From Azospirillum baldaniorum (lineage in GTDB: Bacteria; Pseudomonadota; Alphaproteobacteria; Azospirillales; Azospirillaceae), in the NCBI RefSeq assembly GCF_003119195.2, contig NZ_CP022255.1, forward strand, positions 558,001 to 622,000: a DNA stretch of 64,000 bases, written 5' to 3'. A program made the translations under genes and the position numbers. Position 1 is the stretch's first letter; each line of letters begins with the position of its first letter. Of this stretch, positions 44,585-53,649 are shown in pieces. The notes beneath the pieces were generated by a model. The model saw nothing but the letters and a program-made list of their open reading frames with translations. It was not told where the DNA came from and searched no databases.

Positions 44585-47500
44585 TTAACCGCCAGAAGAC
44601 GCTGTGGTGGAGTATCTTGCCCGTGCCGTCACAACCAGTTCGTTCAAATCACCGTCCAGTACCCCACCAATGGATTGGGCCAAGGCCAATGCCATTCCAC
44701 TGTCGTTGAGAATGCAAGCTTCTTCCGCCTGTCGGCATAGGGATGCCAGACGAATAGCCCCAAACGTCTGTGCGCTGCCGGCGAGGCTATGGGCCTCCCG
44801 CTTCACGCCGTCCAAGTTTCGGCATTCGACCGCATTGACGAGATGGTCCGCCCGAACCTGTGAGTCGCTTATGAAAAAGGCAAGAATTGATTCCAGCGAT
44901 GCATCATCGAGTTCCTTTGCCAGCGCATCAAGTGTATCCAAATCGATGTTGGGCTGATCCATACGTGCATTGGGGATGAGGAGCGACGGCGTGGCTACCA
45001 TATCCAGGCGCAACGCCGCCATGATCGCATGTTGGAGCGCTTGTGGTTTGACCGGCTTCAACAGGAACCCATCCATGCCGGCTTCCTCACAGCGTTGCCG
45101 TGCGTCTTCCAAAGCGTTGGCGGTCAAAGCCACGATGGGACAACGTCGATCGAACGATGACGACCGGATTCGCAATGTCGCTTCAAAGCCATCCATTTCC
45201 GGCATCTGAAGATCCATAAAAATGATATCGAATCCCAACGGCGCCGCCTGAACAGCTTCGACACCGTTGGCAACCGTATCGACCCGGCAGCCCACTCGTT
45301 CCAACAGTGTGCGGATAATCAACTGGTTGGTAGCGTTGTCTTCGGCGACAAGCACTCTGGGGCAGCGGCCGAGACGCGACAACTCCTCCCCCCAGTCCAG
45401 TTCCGGTCCCGATTGTGTCAAAACAGAATCGGCAGGGTGTTCCGCAGCCGCCAACGGCCACGTAAACCAGAATGTTGAACCTTGCGCCGGCTCACTGGAA
45501 AAGCCGATTGTCCCTCCCATCAGCGATACCAGCCGCTTGCAGATCGCAAGCCCAAGCCCGGTTCCTCCAAATCGACGGGCATAAGACCGATCGAGTTGAT
45601 TGAACTCGGCAAAAACCTCATGCTGCCGGTCGAAGGGAATGCCTATGCCCGTGTCGAGTACCGATACGCGAACCTGCTTCCCGGCTGCATCTGTGCGTGC
45701 AGCGTCCAAATGGATGCGAATATGGCCCTTTTCCGTGAACTTCACGGCATTTCCAGCCAGATTCAGCAAAATTTGTCGGGTGCGACCTTCATCTCCGCGG
45801 ACATATTGCGGCAGCTCAGGATCGACTGATACATGGATGTCAATCCCCTTTTCCTGAGCTGCAGGGGTAATCAGATCGACAACGCTCTCGACCAGATCAT
45901 GGAGGTGAACCGCAGAATCCTCAAACTCCAGTCGCCCTGCCTCCATCTTGCTGAGATCGAGAATGTCGTTCAGGATTTCGAGCAAGTCTTCTGCACTTCG
46001 CCGAGCAATCGAGACCAAGCGCTTCTGTTCGGCGCCCATCTGATGATCCATAATCAACCCGAGAGTGCCGATGACGCCATTGATAGGCGTCCGGATTTCG
46101 TGGCTCATCATTGCCAGGAACTCGGATTTGGCCAAGCTTGCACGTTCCGCCGCCTGCTTGGCGACTATCAGCGCGGCTTCGGCTGCGCGTTGAACCGTAA
46201 CGTCCTGTACCGTCCCAATGATACGACAGGCATTGCCATCCGTCCCGGATTCTCTATGCGCGGAAATAACCAACTGGCGGTTCTCTCCATCAGGCGCCTG
46301 GAACAAACATTCCTTGCGATAGTCATGGTCGGTCTCCTGACAGGACCGGACAGCCTCGCCAATCCAGTTGCTTTTGATATCCTCGTTTGGGTGCGTGCCC
46401 AGCAGGCGCTCAGTCTCGTCGGAACAGTCAATGTGTCCGTCTTCTGGACACCATTCCCAACTTCCGATCCGAGCCAGTCGTTGAGCATCCGCCAGACTGC
46501 GGCGACTGCGGCGAAGCTCTTCCTCGCGAAGTCGCAGATTCGTGATGTCGGTGCGCAAGCCGACGACATAGCCATCACTTGTCAGACGATCCTCGACCAG
46601 GATCCAGCGCCCGTCATCCAGCAACACCTCAATCGGCCCGGGGTTGGAACGATGCAACCGCATACGGTGGCGGATACGCTCCAGCTGATCGGCGGAACTC
46701 AGACCTTTTCGATACCGGGAAATACCGGCGCGCAACAGGGTTTCGAAGCGGACGCCCGGCACAATTAGATCTGCGACGTTGGCATAGGTTTCTCGATACC
46801 TCGTGTTGCAGACGCTCAAGCGGTCCTGCTCGTCGAACAGAACAAAAGCTTGCGGCAAAGCTTCGACGGCCTGCATTAGGCGCGAATGCGCTCGATCGGC
46901 ATCGCGCCGCGCGGCTTCGACTTGGGACAGCAGGGACTGGGTACGGGTCATGCTGCGAAGAAGGAGGCCGACGATCAGCGATCCTATGATGTATACAACC
47001 GCTGCGAAGGACAGCATGACGGCCGCGATGGTGCCTCCATCATCAAGCAGCGCCAACAACGTCCTGGTTTCCTGTCCCCTGACCAGCACGCCAAATTCAT
47101 GCAAAGAGACGATTTGGTGCCGTAGCGTCTGGGCCACCCGAAACGCCTCCTCAGGCCGCGATCCGAGGGAGAGGATGGCCGGATCCAGCTTTGCGAGTTC
47201 AGTGCGGAATGCGTTGAGAATTGCTGCCGCACCGGCAATGCCGGACACGCTGCGCGCCGCCTCGCCCCCATCAAAATAAGTGACGCGGCTCCATAGGATG
47301 TCGAAACGCTGGCGGGCATCGTCTCCATCGCCGACACCGATGGATACGGCGTCCAGGGCGTCTATGGTGCGGAGCGTCTCGATCTCCAACTGCGCCGCTC
47401 CCCAGTATCCACCTTCCACCCACAGGACATCACGCTGGTTCTGCTGAATCACGATCATGGCCAACCCGGCCGTCAGAACCAGGAAGAACACGACCACCAG

Positions 47501-47608
47501 CGCAACCAACCCCCAATTGGCCAAACGCCTATCCTGCCATCGTGATGCCCCAAACAGGGCCTGCAGTCTGGCGATTGCGGTTGGACTTAGAGCGCCTAAC
47601 AGAACCAT
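44585..47608 (-). CDS. Membrane hybrid sensor histidine kinase with IS insertion at its 5' end
   Basis: A 1007-residue kinase: membrane helix at about 30-55, helical periplasmic sensor (about 60-200), second helix (about 205-230), two PAS regions (with ALPQAFVLFDEQDRLSVCN and RLARIGSWEWCPED), HisKA (FLAMMSHEIRTPINGVIGTL), HATPase, receiver (IIFMDLQMPEMDG) and Hpt (REAHSLAGSAQTFG). An IS427-type element split the gene inside codon 3; native ATG-AGC-A lies at 48445-48451. The only start near the junction is an ATG inside the IS end (47608), overlapping the transposase stop and in frame. Expression may therefore be altered or lost. Convergent with the previous kinase, 10 bp apart. Confidence 0.8.
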   Translation of the reverse strand: MVLLGALSPTAIARLQALFGASRWQDRRLANWGLVALVVVFFLVLTAGLAMIVIQQNQRDVLWVEGGYWGAAQLEIETLRTIDALDAVSIGVGDGDDARQRFDILWSRVTYFDGGEAARSVSGIAGAAAILNAFRTELAKLDPAILSLGSRPEEAFRVAQTLRHQIVSLHEFGVLVRGQETRTLLALLDDGGTIAAVMLSFAAVVYIIGSLIVGLLLRSMTRTQSLLSQVEAARRDADRAHSRLMQAVEALPQAFVLFDEQDRLSVCNTRYRETYANVADLIVPGVRFETLLRAGISRYRKGLSSADQLERIRHRMRLHRSNPGPIEVLLDDGRWILVEDRLTSDGYVVGLRTDITNLRLREEELRRSRRSLADAQRLARIGSWEWCPEDGHIDCSDETERLLGTHPNEDIKSNWIGEAVRSCQETDHDYRKECLFQAPDGENRQLVISAHRESGTDGNACRIIGTVQDVTVQRAAEAALIVAKQAAERASLAKSEFLAMMSHEIRTPINGVIGTLGLIMDHQMGAEQKRLVSIARRSAEDLLEILNDILDLSKMEAGRLEFEDSAVHLHDLVESVVDLITPAAQEKGIDIHVSVDPELPQYVRGDEGRTRQILLNLAGNAVKFTEKGHIRIHLDAARTDAAGKQVRVSVLDTGIGIPFDRQHEVFAEFNQLDRSYARRFGGTGLGLAICKRLVSLMGGTIGFSSEPAQGSTFWFTWPLAAAEHPADSVLTQSGPELDWGEELSRLGRCPRVLVAEDNATNQLIIRTLLERVGCRVDTVANGVEAVQAAPLGFDIIFMDLQMPEMDGFEATLRIRSSSFDRRCPIVALTANALEDARQRCEEAGMDGFLLKPVKPQALQHAIMAALRLDMVATPSLLIPNARMDQPNIDLDTLDALAKELDDASLESILAFFISDSQVRADHLVNAVECRNLDGVKREAHSLAGSAQTFGAIRLASLCRQAEEACILNDSGMALALAQSIGGVLDGDLNELVVTARARYSTTASSGG

Positions 47609-48441
47609 CTTTGGACGAAGCGCCAGCAGATGAGGCTGGCGGCGATGTGGTGAAAGGCGGTGAAGATGTCGGCGCGCCGTTCGTATCGGACGGCGATGCG
47701 GCGGAAGCGGGCGAACCATGCGAGCGTCCGCTCGACCACCCATCGGTGTCGGCCAAGACGCTCGCTGCTCTCGACGCCACGCCGGGCGATCCGCGGAATG
47801 ATCGCTCGTTGGCGCAGCGCCCGCCGGCAGTGTGCAAAGTCGTAGCCCTTGTCGGCGTGCAACTTGGCCGGGCGGCGCCGTGGCCGGCCCGCACACTGGC
47901 GGATCGCCGGCACGGCATCGACCAGCGTCTCCAGCAGCTTGCTATCGTGCCGGTTGGCCGGCGAAATCTTCAGGGCGAGTGGGATGCCATTGGCATCGAC
48001 GAGGATGTGACGCTTGGAGCCCGGCTTGCCGCGATCCGTCGGGTTCGGGCCAGTCTCCTCGCCCCCCTTTTTGCTGGAACGCTGGCGCTGTCCACCGCCG
48101 CCCGATCCCAGTTGATGGCGTTGGCATAGCCGAGCCGGTCGAGCAGCACGCGATGCAGTCGCTCCCATACCCCGGCCCGATGCCACTCGTGCAGACGCCG
48201 CCAGCAGGTCATCCCCGAGCCGCAGCCCATCTCCACCGGCAGAAGCTCCCAAGGGATGCCCGTGCGCAGCACGAACAGGATGCCGGTCAGCGCCGCACGA
48301 TCGTCCAACCGGGGCCGTCCGCCTTTTGGCTTGGGCGGCTCCGGCGGGATCAGCGGTTCGATGATCGCCCACAAGGCGTCGGAAACAAGAGGGGCTGCCA
48401 TGCCCCTACCAACCGTTCCTGGCCGGTTTTGTTACGCACTC
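47590..48441 (-). mobile_element. IS5-family (IS427-type) insertion sequence, copy 1
   Basis: The 852-bp element has 17-bp imperfect ends, GAGCGCCTAACAGAACC on the left and GAGTGCGTAACAAAACC as reverse complement of the right. TTA flanks both sides (47587-47589 and 48442-48444) as a 3-bp target duplication. One frameshifted transposase gene fills it on the minus strand. A second 852-bp copy lies at 61944-62795. Confidence 0.9.
47596..48401 (-). CDS. IS427-type transposase, two overlapping frames joined by -1 frameshift
   Basis: The first frame (from ATG 48401) gives MAAPLVSDALWAIIEPLIPP through PAKRG. The second carries the catalytic part with ILVDANGIPLAL, LHADKGYDF and the C-terminal RRWVVERTLAWFARFRRIAV-like segment. 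They overlap at AAAAAGGGGGG near 48065, where a -1 slip joins them, as is usual in this IS group. Both copies in the window share the same slip site, so it is native rather than a mutation. The element may be active. Confidence 0.85.
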
Positions 48442-48444
48442 TTA

Positions 48445-48451
48445 TGCTCAT
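48445..48451 (-). pseudogene. Displaced start codon of the interrupted hybrid kinase
   Basis: Removing the IS and one TTA copy restores ATG-AGC-ATA-AGT-CCA, reading MSISPTAIAR into the kinase frame. Only ATG, AGC and one base remain here; translation from this ATG now enters the IS. Confidence 0.75.
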
Positions 48452-48571
48452 CGGAAGGAACTTTCGTCATGTGCGTGGAAGTCGCGGGCGGGTTCTCAAC
48501 CTACAAGATTCATGCCGGATTCAGGCCGGGCTTTGGATCAGGATGGTGAAAAGCGGCGATAACCCCGCCAC

Positions 48572-48586
48572 TGGCCTGACAATTGC
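48572..48586 (+). promoter_or_regulatory. Sigma-54 promoter before the molybdopterin-fold protein gene
   Basis: TGGCCTGACAATTGC keeps the GG-N10-GC spacing and TTGCT, differing from TGGCACG at two positions. Predicted start near 48598, 26 bp before 48624. Confidence 0.65.
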
Positions 48587-48623
48587 TTTCCACCATTCCA
48601 TCATTCACCAGGAGTTTATGATC

Positions 48624-49133
48624 ATGCGCTCTTTCACATTATTTCTGGGTATCAGCATGCTTCTGTTCAGTATTGCCAATGCCGCCGAACCTGAAGAAAC
48701 CAAGAAAACTGACCCGCTGTCATTGACGGTGAGCGGCGTGCTGGCATCGAATGCAGGTAACCAGTCTGTTCGTTTTGATCTGGCTGGATTGCAGGCCCTC
48801 GGATCGGTGGAGATTGCGACCTCCACCCCATGGACCGACGGAGTTCGAAAGTTTCACGGAGTAGAGATTTACCGAATTCTTGATGCTGTCGGCGCTCAAG
48901 GTAACTTCGTGAATGCGGTAGCGGCCAATGATTATCGTGTTCGCATTCCGGTCGAGGATTTCCGCCGCTTCGGCGTGATTGCAGCCTTCGAAATGGATGG
49001 AGTTCGCCTCAATCCCAGGGACAAGGGATATCTTTGGATCGTTTACCCCCGTGACCAGCATTCTGAATTGATGCAGAAAAGCTACAATGAGCGGTGGATT
49101 TGGCAGCTTAAAGCGATCGAGGTCACCGATTGA
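48624..49133 (+). CDS. Small periplasmic protein with oxidoreductase molybdopterin-binding (SUOX-like) fold
   Basis: A 169-residue protein with a Sec signal peptide (MRSFTLFLGISMLLFSIANA, cleavage after NAA). The mature part matches the small molybdopterin-binding-domain family related to sulfite oxidase/YedY: LTVSGVLASN near the N-terminus, KFHGVEIYRILDAVGAQG in the middle and LWIVYPRDQ near the end. No molybdenum-ligating Cys is visible, so enzymatic activity is doubtful. Such proteins are often encoded beside sensor kinases; here it is divergent from a hybrid kinase. It could be a ligand-binding subunit of that sensor. ATG 48624 suits the AGGAG better than 48618. Confidence 0.7.
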   Translation: MRSFTLFLGISMLLFSIANAAEPEETKKTDPLSLTVSGVLASNAGNQSVRFDLAGLQALGSVEIATSTPWTDGVRKFHGVEIYRILDAVGAQGNFVNAVAANDYRVRIPVEDFRRFGVIAAFEMDGVRLNPRDKGYLWIVYPRDQHSELMQKSYNERWIWQLKAIEVTD

Positions 49134-49172
49134 CCATCACCACGTTCCGCATTTGATGGCATGTCGTCGCTA

Positions 49173-49204
49173 TTTGCGATTCTCATTTCTCAAAGATTCG
49201 CAAA
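49173..49204 (+). promoter_or_regulatory. Inverted repeat upstream of the exporter promoter, possible activator site
   Basis: TTTGCGA (49173-49179) and TCGCAAA (49198-49204) form a perfect 7-bp dyad with an 18-bp spacer. It lies 70-100 bp upstream of the sigma-54 promoter, the usual range for NtrC-type enhancer sites. TTTGCGA also occurs at 32397-32403 and, reversed, at 32332-32338 near the divergent promoters, but not at the other promoters, so the link is weak. Confidence 0.3.
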
Positions 49205-49273
49205 ACGAGAGAAGATCGATATAATCAATCTAATTCTAAGGGATAGAGTCGCGTATCCGTCCCCCAAAGGCGT

Positions 49274-49288
49274 TGGCAGGAAGATTGC
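49274..49288 (+). promoter_or_regulatory. Sigma-54 promoter for the export/polymerisation operon
   Basis: TGGCAGGAAGATTGC differs from TGGCACG-N4-TTGC at one fixed position. The predicted start near 49300 excludes the TTG at 49289 as start codon and supports the ATG at 49331 or 49337. Confidence 0.75.
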
Positions 49289-49336
49289 TTGCAGCTCAAG
49301 ACTGATTGGATGCATAGGCAAAAGATTGGAATGTTC

Positions 49337-50509
49337 ATGCGTTGGCTTGCGCTGGTTTCAACCATGTTGGTTCTTTCGGCATGCACCGCGACGGGCCCAA
49401 GAGACGATCCCGGGGAGGCGCTTGAGGAGGCGTACATGCCGCAGAACCGACCCAGTTGGGCCACGTCCAACGCTTGTCCTGAGAAATTGCTTCCCGACAG
49501 TGCCGTGCCTTTGCATTACAACCCGGTGTCCGAAGAGCTTCCAGTGCCGCTGTCGCCGGGAGATCAGTTGGACGTCCGCATCCACAACGACACGGCGCTT
49601 TCCGGGACCTTCTCGGTTAACATGGACGGTACGCTGACCATTCCATTTCTGAAGGATGTTCGCGTTGTTGGACTGACTGCCGAACAGGTTGAAGCAAAGG
49701 TAGCGCGGGCCCTGATATCCGCTGGTCTTTACCACGCCTCCACGGTTCGGGTGAGCACAAAACTGAAGCATTGGGCGACGATTCAGGTCAGCGTCGCCGG
49801 CGCAGTGTTTCAGCCTGGCCGAGCCCTCGTTGGTGACCGGAAGCCCGATGGCGCGGTGGATCAGGATCTGGGAGACAGCACACCCGGCCGGTACCTCAGC
49901 TACGCGATCAAGGGAGCTGGCGGCGTCCGCCCCGATGCCGACCTCAGCAGGGTTCAATTGACGCGGGGGGGAGCGACCAGGGTGCTTGACCTCACAGGCA
50001 TCTTCACCGGCAGCGGGATGGAAGATCCGCCCATCATGCATGGCGATCAGGTCTTTGTACCAAGTTCCGGCTGCATCCACAGTGATTTGGTACGCCCGTC
50101 CCAAATCACTCCGCCAGGCATCCGGGTATTCCTTTCGAACCTGACACAACCAGCTGCCAGCAATGCCCAATCGGCGATCTCCACCCAGGCAACCAATGTG
50201 CCCTACGGCACCCGTCTTCTGCATGGCGCCATTTCGGCAAACTGTGTCGGCGGCATTCGTTTGACCAATGCGTCTCGCAGCGTTGTGTTGGCGACAACAA
50301 ACCCGGTCACCCGGCAAACCGAAGTGATTGAGCGTTCTGTGGAAGAACTGGTGCGAAGCAAAGACCGGGATACGATCAACCCATATCTGCTGCCGGGCGA
50401 TGGAATCGCTTGTTATGATTCGGCTGTGACCAACGGTCGCGACGTGATGCGCTCCCTGCTCGAAACGGTCGTACCGATTCCGGTCGTCCGTTCCATCACG
50501 CGCTGGTGA
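49337..50509 (+). CDS. Outer-membrane polysaccharide export lipoprotein (OPX, Wza-like)
   Basis: About 390 residues. The N-terminus MRWLALVSTMLVLSAC carries a lipobox (LSAC), so it is an outer-membrane lipoprotein. The poly-export domain starts near residue 70 (LSPGDQLDVRIHND) and contains VNMDGTLTIPFLKDVRVVGL. An SLBB-like repeat follows (ISVAGAVF-type strand within VSVAGAVFQPGRA). It would form the export channel. The TTGGA six bases before 49337 favours that ATG over 49331. First gene of a three-gene operon, 6 bp before the chain-length gene. Confidence 0.85.
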   Translation: MRWLALVSTMLVLSACTATGPRDDPGEALEEAYMPQNRPSWATSNACPEKLLPDSAVPLHYNPVSEELPVPLSPGDQLDVRIHNDTALSGTFSVNMDGTLTIPFLKDVRVVGLTAEQVEAKVARALISAGLYHASTVRVSTKLKHWATIQVSVAGAVFQPGRALVGDRKPDGAVDQDLGDSTPGRYLSYAIKGAGGVRPDADLSRVQLTRGGATRVLDLTGIFTGSGMEDPPIMHGDQVFVPSSGCIHSDLVRPSQITPPGIRVFLSNLTQPAASNAQSAISTQATNVPYGTRLLHGAISANCVGGIRLTNASRSVVLATTNPVTRQTEVIERSVEELVRSKDRDTINPYLLPGDGIACYDSAVTNGRDVMRSLLETVVPIPVVRSITRW

Positions 50510-50514
50510 CGACG

Positions 50515-51951
50515 ATGAGCGATGATGTGATGGACGGGGCAACCCCACAAGAAAACCATCGGCGCCGCAGTGGCAAGCGCCGCCTGCGGGATGGTGTCTT
50601 TAAGGGCTTTGGTGGACACCGCGGGCCTCGATACCTCAGGCTGGCGTTGGTGGGATTGTTTTTGTTGTGGGGACCAGCCTTGGCCTTTGTGCTCTTGGCG
50701 CCGCCCAGTTTTACCTGCCGATGGACTCTCATCCTGCCAGGAGCCGGAGGCATGGCCAATGTCAGCTTGGAAAGCATCGGCAACGCCTCGTCCAACACTC
50801 CCTCGCCTTATGGCGGATCGTCGCTCAGCCCAACCGTCAATTACAAGGCCATCGCCATGAGTGATGGCGTGATCACCGCAGCGGCCGAGCGGTTGAATAT
50901 TGAGCCGGCCCAGTTCGGCGTTCCCAAAATTACTCTGACTGATCAGACATCACTCATTGATTTCGCCGTGAAAGCCGATAATCCGCAATTGGCCCTTGCC
51001 AAAGCTCGGGCCTTTCTGGATGCATTTCAGGACCAGCTTAGCCGCCTGCGCAACGACGAGGCCCAGCGCCGTGAGCTGGGTATGATCCAGAACTTACGCT
51101 CCTTCAAGGACAAGTTGGACGCAGCCAGCCAAGCTCTGTTGTCGCATCAGATGGAGCATGGCTTCTTGACGATGGAGCAGTTCAAGGAACTTGCCGTCAC
51201 GGTCGAACGATTGCGCCAACAGCGCTCCATGTTGGTCGCTGAACAGGAAAGACGGGCTGGGTTTGCCGGAAATTTGGCAAGCGATCTTGGTGTGTCTCCT
51301 AATGCCGCTGCCATGGCCATGGTACTGCAAAGCGATCCTCTGTTTGCCAAATTACGGACACAATGGGCTGACGTGGCGGCAGAATTGGCGCGGCTGACAG
51401 CCACGATGGGGTGGAAGCACCCCGATGTAATGACAATAGCTGAACAGGAAAAAAATATCCGGAAGCAACTTCACCTTCGTGCCAAGGAGGTTGCGGGAGT
51501 CACCGATGAAGGAATCTTGCGCCTGATTTCACTGGCTCCTTCGGATCCGCGGACTACTCTGTTCCAGTCGATGCTCTCGGCACTCGCAGAAGAGAAGGGA
51601 ATCCGTGCCCAGGCGGAAGCGGTTGAACGCACCATACTAGACTATGAACGACGCCTCGATGCAGCTGGTCAAAAGATTTCCAAGCTCGACGAATTGACAC
51701 GCAGCCACCAAGTCACGGAGGCGGTGTTCAGTTCAGCTATGGCTCGGCTCGATGTTGGGAAATCGGATCTTTACGTTTCGTATCCTCTGGTTCAAATTTT
51801 GGTAGATCCGGTAGAACCATTAAAGGCGGATCGACTGCCCAAACTCCTTGCCTTGGCAGGGGCCTTCGGCGGTTCAGTGATGCTGGCTTTTGCTTTAGCT
51901 TTGCTTTGGATTCGTATGCCGATGCTACAGAAGTTAATGAGTATTCTCTGA
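50515..51951 (+). CDS. Polysaccharide co-polymerase / chain-length regulator (Wzz/GumC-like, no kinase domain)
   Basis: A 478-residue inner-membrane protein with a cytosolic basic N-terminus, a membrane helix at about 44-66, a long periplasmic coiled-coil region (about 160-400) and a C-terminal helix (about 450-472, LLALAGAFGGSVMLAFALALLWI). There is no BY-kinase domain, so a tyrosine kinase, if used, must be elsewhere. It bridges polymerase and OPX channel. Start 50515 lies just after the OPX stop; its stop overlaps the polymerase start (TGATG). Confidence 0.82.
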   Translation: MSDDVMDGATPQENHRRRSGKRRLRDGVFKGFGGHRGPRYLRLALVGLFLLWGPALAFVLLAPPSFTCRWTLILPGAGGMANVSLESIGNASSNTPSPYGGSSLSPTVNYKAIAMSDGVITAAAERLNIEPAQFGVPKITLTDQTSLIDFAVKADNPQLALAKARAFLDAFQDQLSRLRNDEAQRRELGMIQNLRSFKDKLDAASQALLSHQMEHGFLTMEQFKELAVTVERLRQQRSMLVAEQERRAGFAGNLASDLGVSPNAAAMAMVLQSDPLFAKLRTQWADVAAELARLTATMGWKHPDVMTIAEQEKNIRKQLHLRAKEVAGVTDEGILRLISLAPSDPRTTLFQSMLSALAEEKGIRAQAEAVERTILDYERRLDAAGQKISKLDELTRSHQVTEAVFSSAMARLDVGKSDLYVSYPLVQILVDPVEPLKADRLPKLLALAGAFGGSVMLAFALALLWIRMPMLQKLMSIL

Positions 51952-53270
51952 TGAAAGAAAAATATCAAGATTGTTTGGAAGATTATATTTTTACTCCAGA
52001 AGAAAAACTGGTTCGATTTTCCTTGATTTGGACATGGCCGTTCTACTTTATTGGCGCATTATACATTTTAGCGCCTGTGGTTGGGTGGTCCTTATTTTTC
52101 TTTATGATTGCACGCATGTACATGCAGACACCTGATCGGCCACAGCATCAGCAGGCTTTGATTCCGATTGGTGTATGGGTTTGGATTGCTGGAATGCTGG
52201 CAATGGAGTTGGCATTGATCGTAGCCCATGTTGATTTTGGACTTGGGATTCCACAAATGATTAAATCCAGCATTGGCTGGGCAAAGGGTTGGGCACTTCT
52301 TGCTGTTTTCCCTGCAATTGGAGCTGGATTGCAAATCAGGCCATCTGTTATTTATCGCGCAACCTGCATAATTGCTCTTCATGCCCTTCTCCTAATGCCA
52401 ATTTTATTTTTTTCTTATATCGTCAATTTACCATCGCAGCTCTATGTTTCACCTTTGCAAATCGTAGGAGGGCCAGGGCCAGAATTTTTCTCGGTAACGC
52501 TCTACAACATCGATGCAACTACAGGTGCGCCGCGCTGGAGATTTTTTACACCTTGGGCACCTGCGGCAGGGTTCATTGCTAATGTTTATTTTATATTCGC
52601 AATACAGGAAAAAAGCAGACGTTGGCGGTGGATTGGGATCATCGGGTGGACTATGGTTGCGATTCTCAGCAAATCGCGCTTGGCGCTGATTGTCATAGTT
52701 TTTTCCTGGCCCCTCACTATATTCTTCTCGAATATGCGTCGGCCTATTGTTGCTTTTTCTGGTGCAGGTGCGATTGCCTTTGCTGGCTTGGTTGCAAATT
52801 TCCTTATGGACGCTTACTTCGCTGCGTTGGAAACGTTCACTGCCGCACGGCCGGAATCGAGTCGGGTTCGCGCTACACTTGGACGGATTGCCGTTAATCG
52901 ATGGCAAACAGAAGCGCCAATATGGGGCCATGGAATAGTTGAGCGAGGCCCTCATTTGGTTGAGTTTATGCCAATTGGCTCTCATCACAGTTGGTACGGA
53001 CTTCTCTACGTCAAGGGCATAATTGGATTTGCTGCGCTCGCCATTCCACTACTTTTCTCTCTGGTCGAGTTCTTGGTTAAATCTCAGACATCGTCGTTAT
53101 GCAGGGTAGCTCTATGCCTTATTCTAATTATAGGATTCTATACATTTGCGGAGAATTTGGAAATATTAACATATCTTATTTGGCCTTGCCTCATAGTTGT
53201 TGGTGCGGCAATTCGAGAACCTTATAGTTCGTATAAAAATGGGCACCCCGAAAAACCGTATTGCTGCTGA
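51951..53270 (+). CDS. Wzy-like polysaccharide polymerase / O-antigen ligase family membrane protein
   Basis: A 439-residue protein with 10-12 hydrophobic segments and a large loop near the C-terminal third (ESSRVRATLGRIAVNRWQTE, then SHHSWYGLLYVKGIIGF), the layout of Wzy/WaaL proteins. It is clearly more AT-rich than its neighbours, as polymerase genes often are. The start overlaps the chain-length gene (TGATG). The stop falls one or two bases before an IS1182-type inverted repeat, so the native C-terminus may have been longer. Confidence 0.82.
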   Translation: MKEKYQDCLEDYIFTPEEKLVRFSLIWTWPFYFIGALYILAPVVGWSLFFFMIARMYMQTPDRPQHQQALIPIGVWVWIAGMLAMELALIVAHVDFGLGIPQMIKSSIGWAKGWALLAVFPAIGAGLQIRPSVIYRATCIIALHALLLMPILFFSYIVNLPSQLYVSPLQIVGGPGPEFFSVTLYNIDATTGAPRWRFFTPWAPAAGFIANVYFIFAIQEKSRRWRWIGIIGWTMVAILSKSRLALIVIVFSWPLTIFFSNMRRPIVAFSGAGAIAFAGLVANFLMDAYFAALETFTAARPESSRVRATLGRIAVNRWQTEAPIWGHGIVERGPHLVEFMPIGSHHSWYGLLYVKGIIGFAALAIPLLFSLVEFLVKSQTSSLCRVALCLILIIGFYTFAENLEILTYLIWPCLIVVGAAIREPYSSYKNGHPEKPYCC

Positions 53271-53649
53271 CCTGATACCGCCGAGCTGGGTCTGTTGAAA
53301 AAGGCGGCTTGGCGGAGGTGCCGGCAAGTTGGGTGAGGCGGCTCGCCGTTATGCGGCTTTCTGCTGCAATCCAGTTGAACGCTGTCGGGCGCAATCCAGG
53401 ATCAGGCGAAGGACTGCGGCCAGCCGCTTGAGGTTGACGGCCGCGGCGGCGAGGTAGGCCTGGATGCGCATGTTGTCGAGGCCGCGCCGGACGGCGCGAC
53501 CCAGGCCATGCCACGTCTTGGCCTCGCCATGATAGCCTTCGACACGGATGCGGTGGCTGCGGTAGACGCCCCGTTCGCGCTCCTGCCAGCGGGCGTATTT
53601 GCGCCGAGCACGCAGCAGGGCCGGGTGATCCTGATGCAGCAGAATGGCC

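Noticed and set aside
48503..48517. Sigma-54 promoter on the minus strand for the interrupted hybrid kinase
   Set aside because: It reads CGGCATGAATCTTGT, lacking the conserved C of the -12 GC, so it is too weak to list although the position would suit.
49134..49273. Second sigma-54 promoter at TGGCATGTCGTCGC (49157 onward)
   Set aside because: The TTGC box would be at wrong spacing; the match at 49274-49288 is far better.
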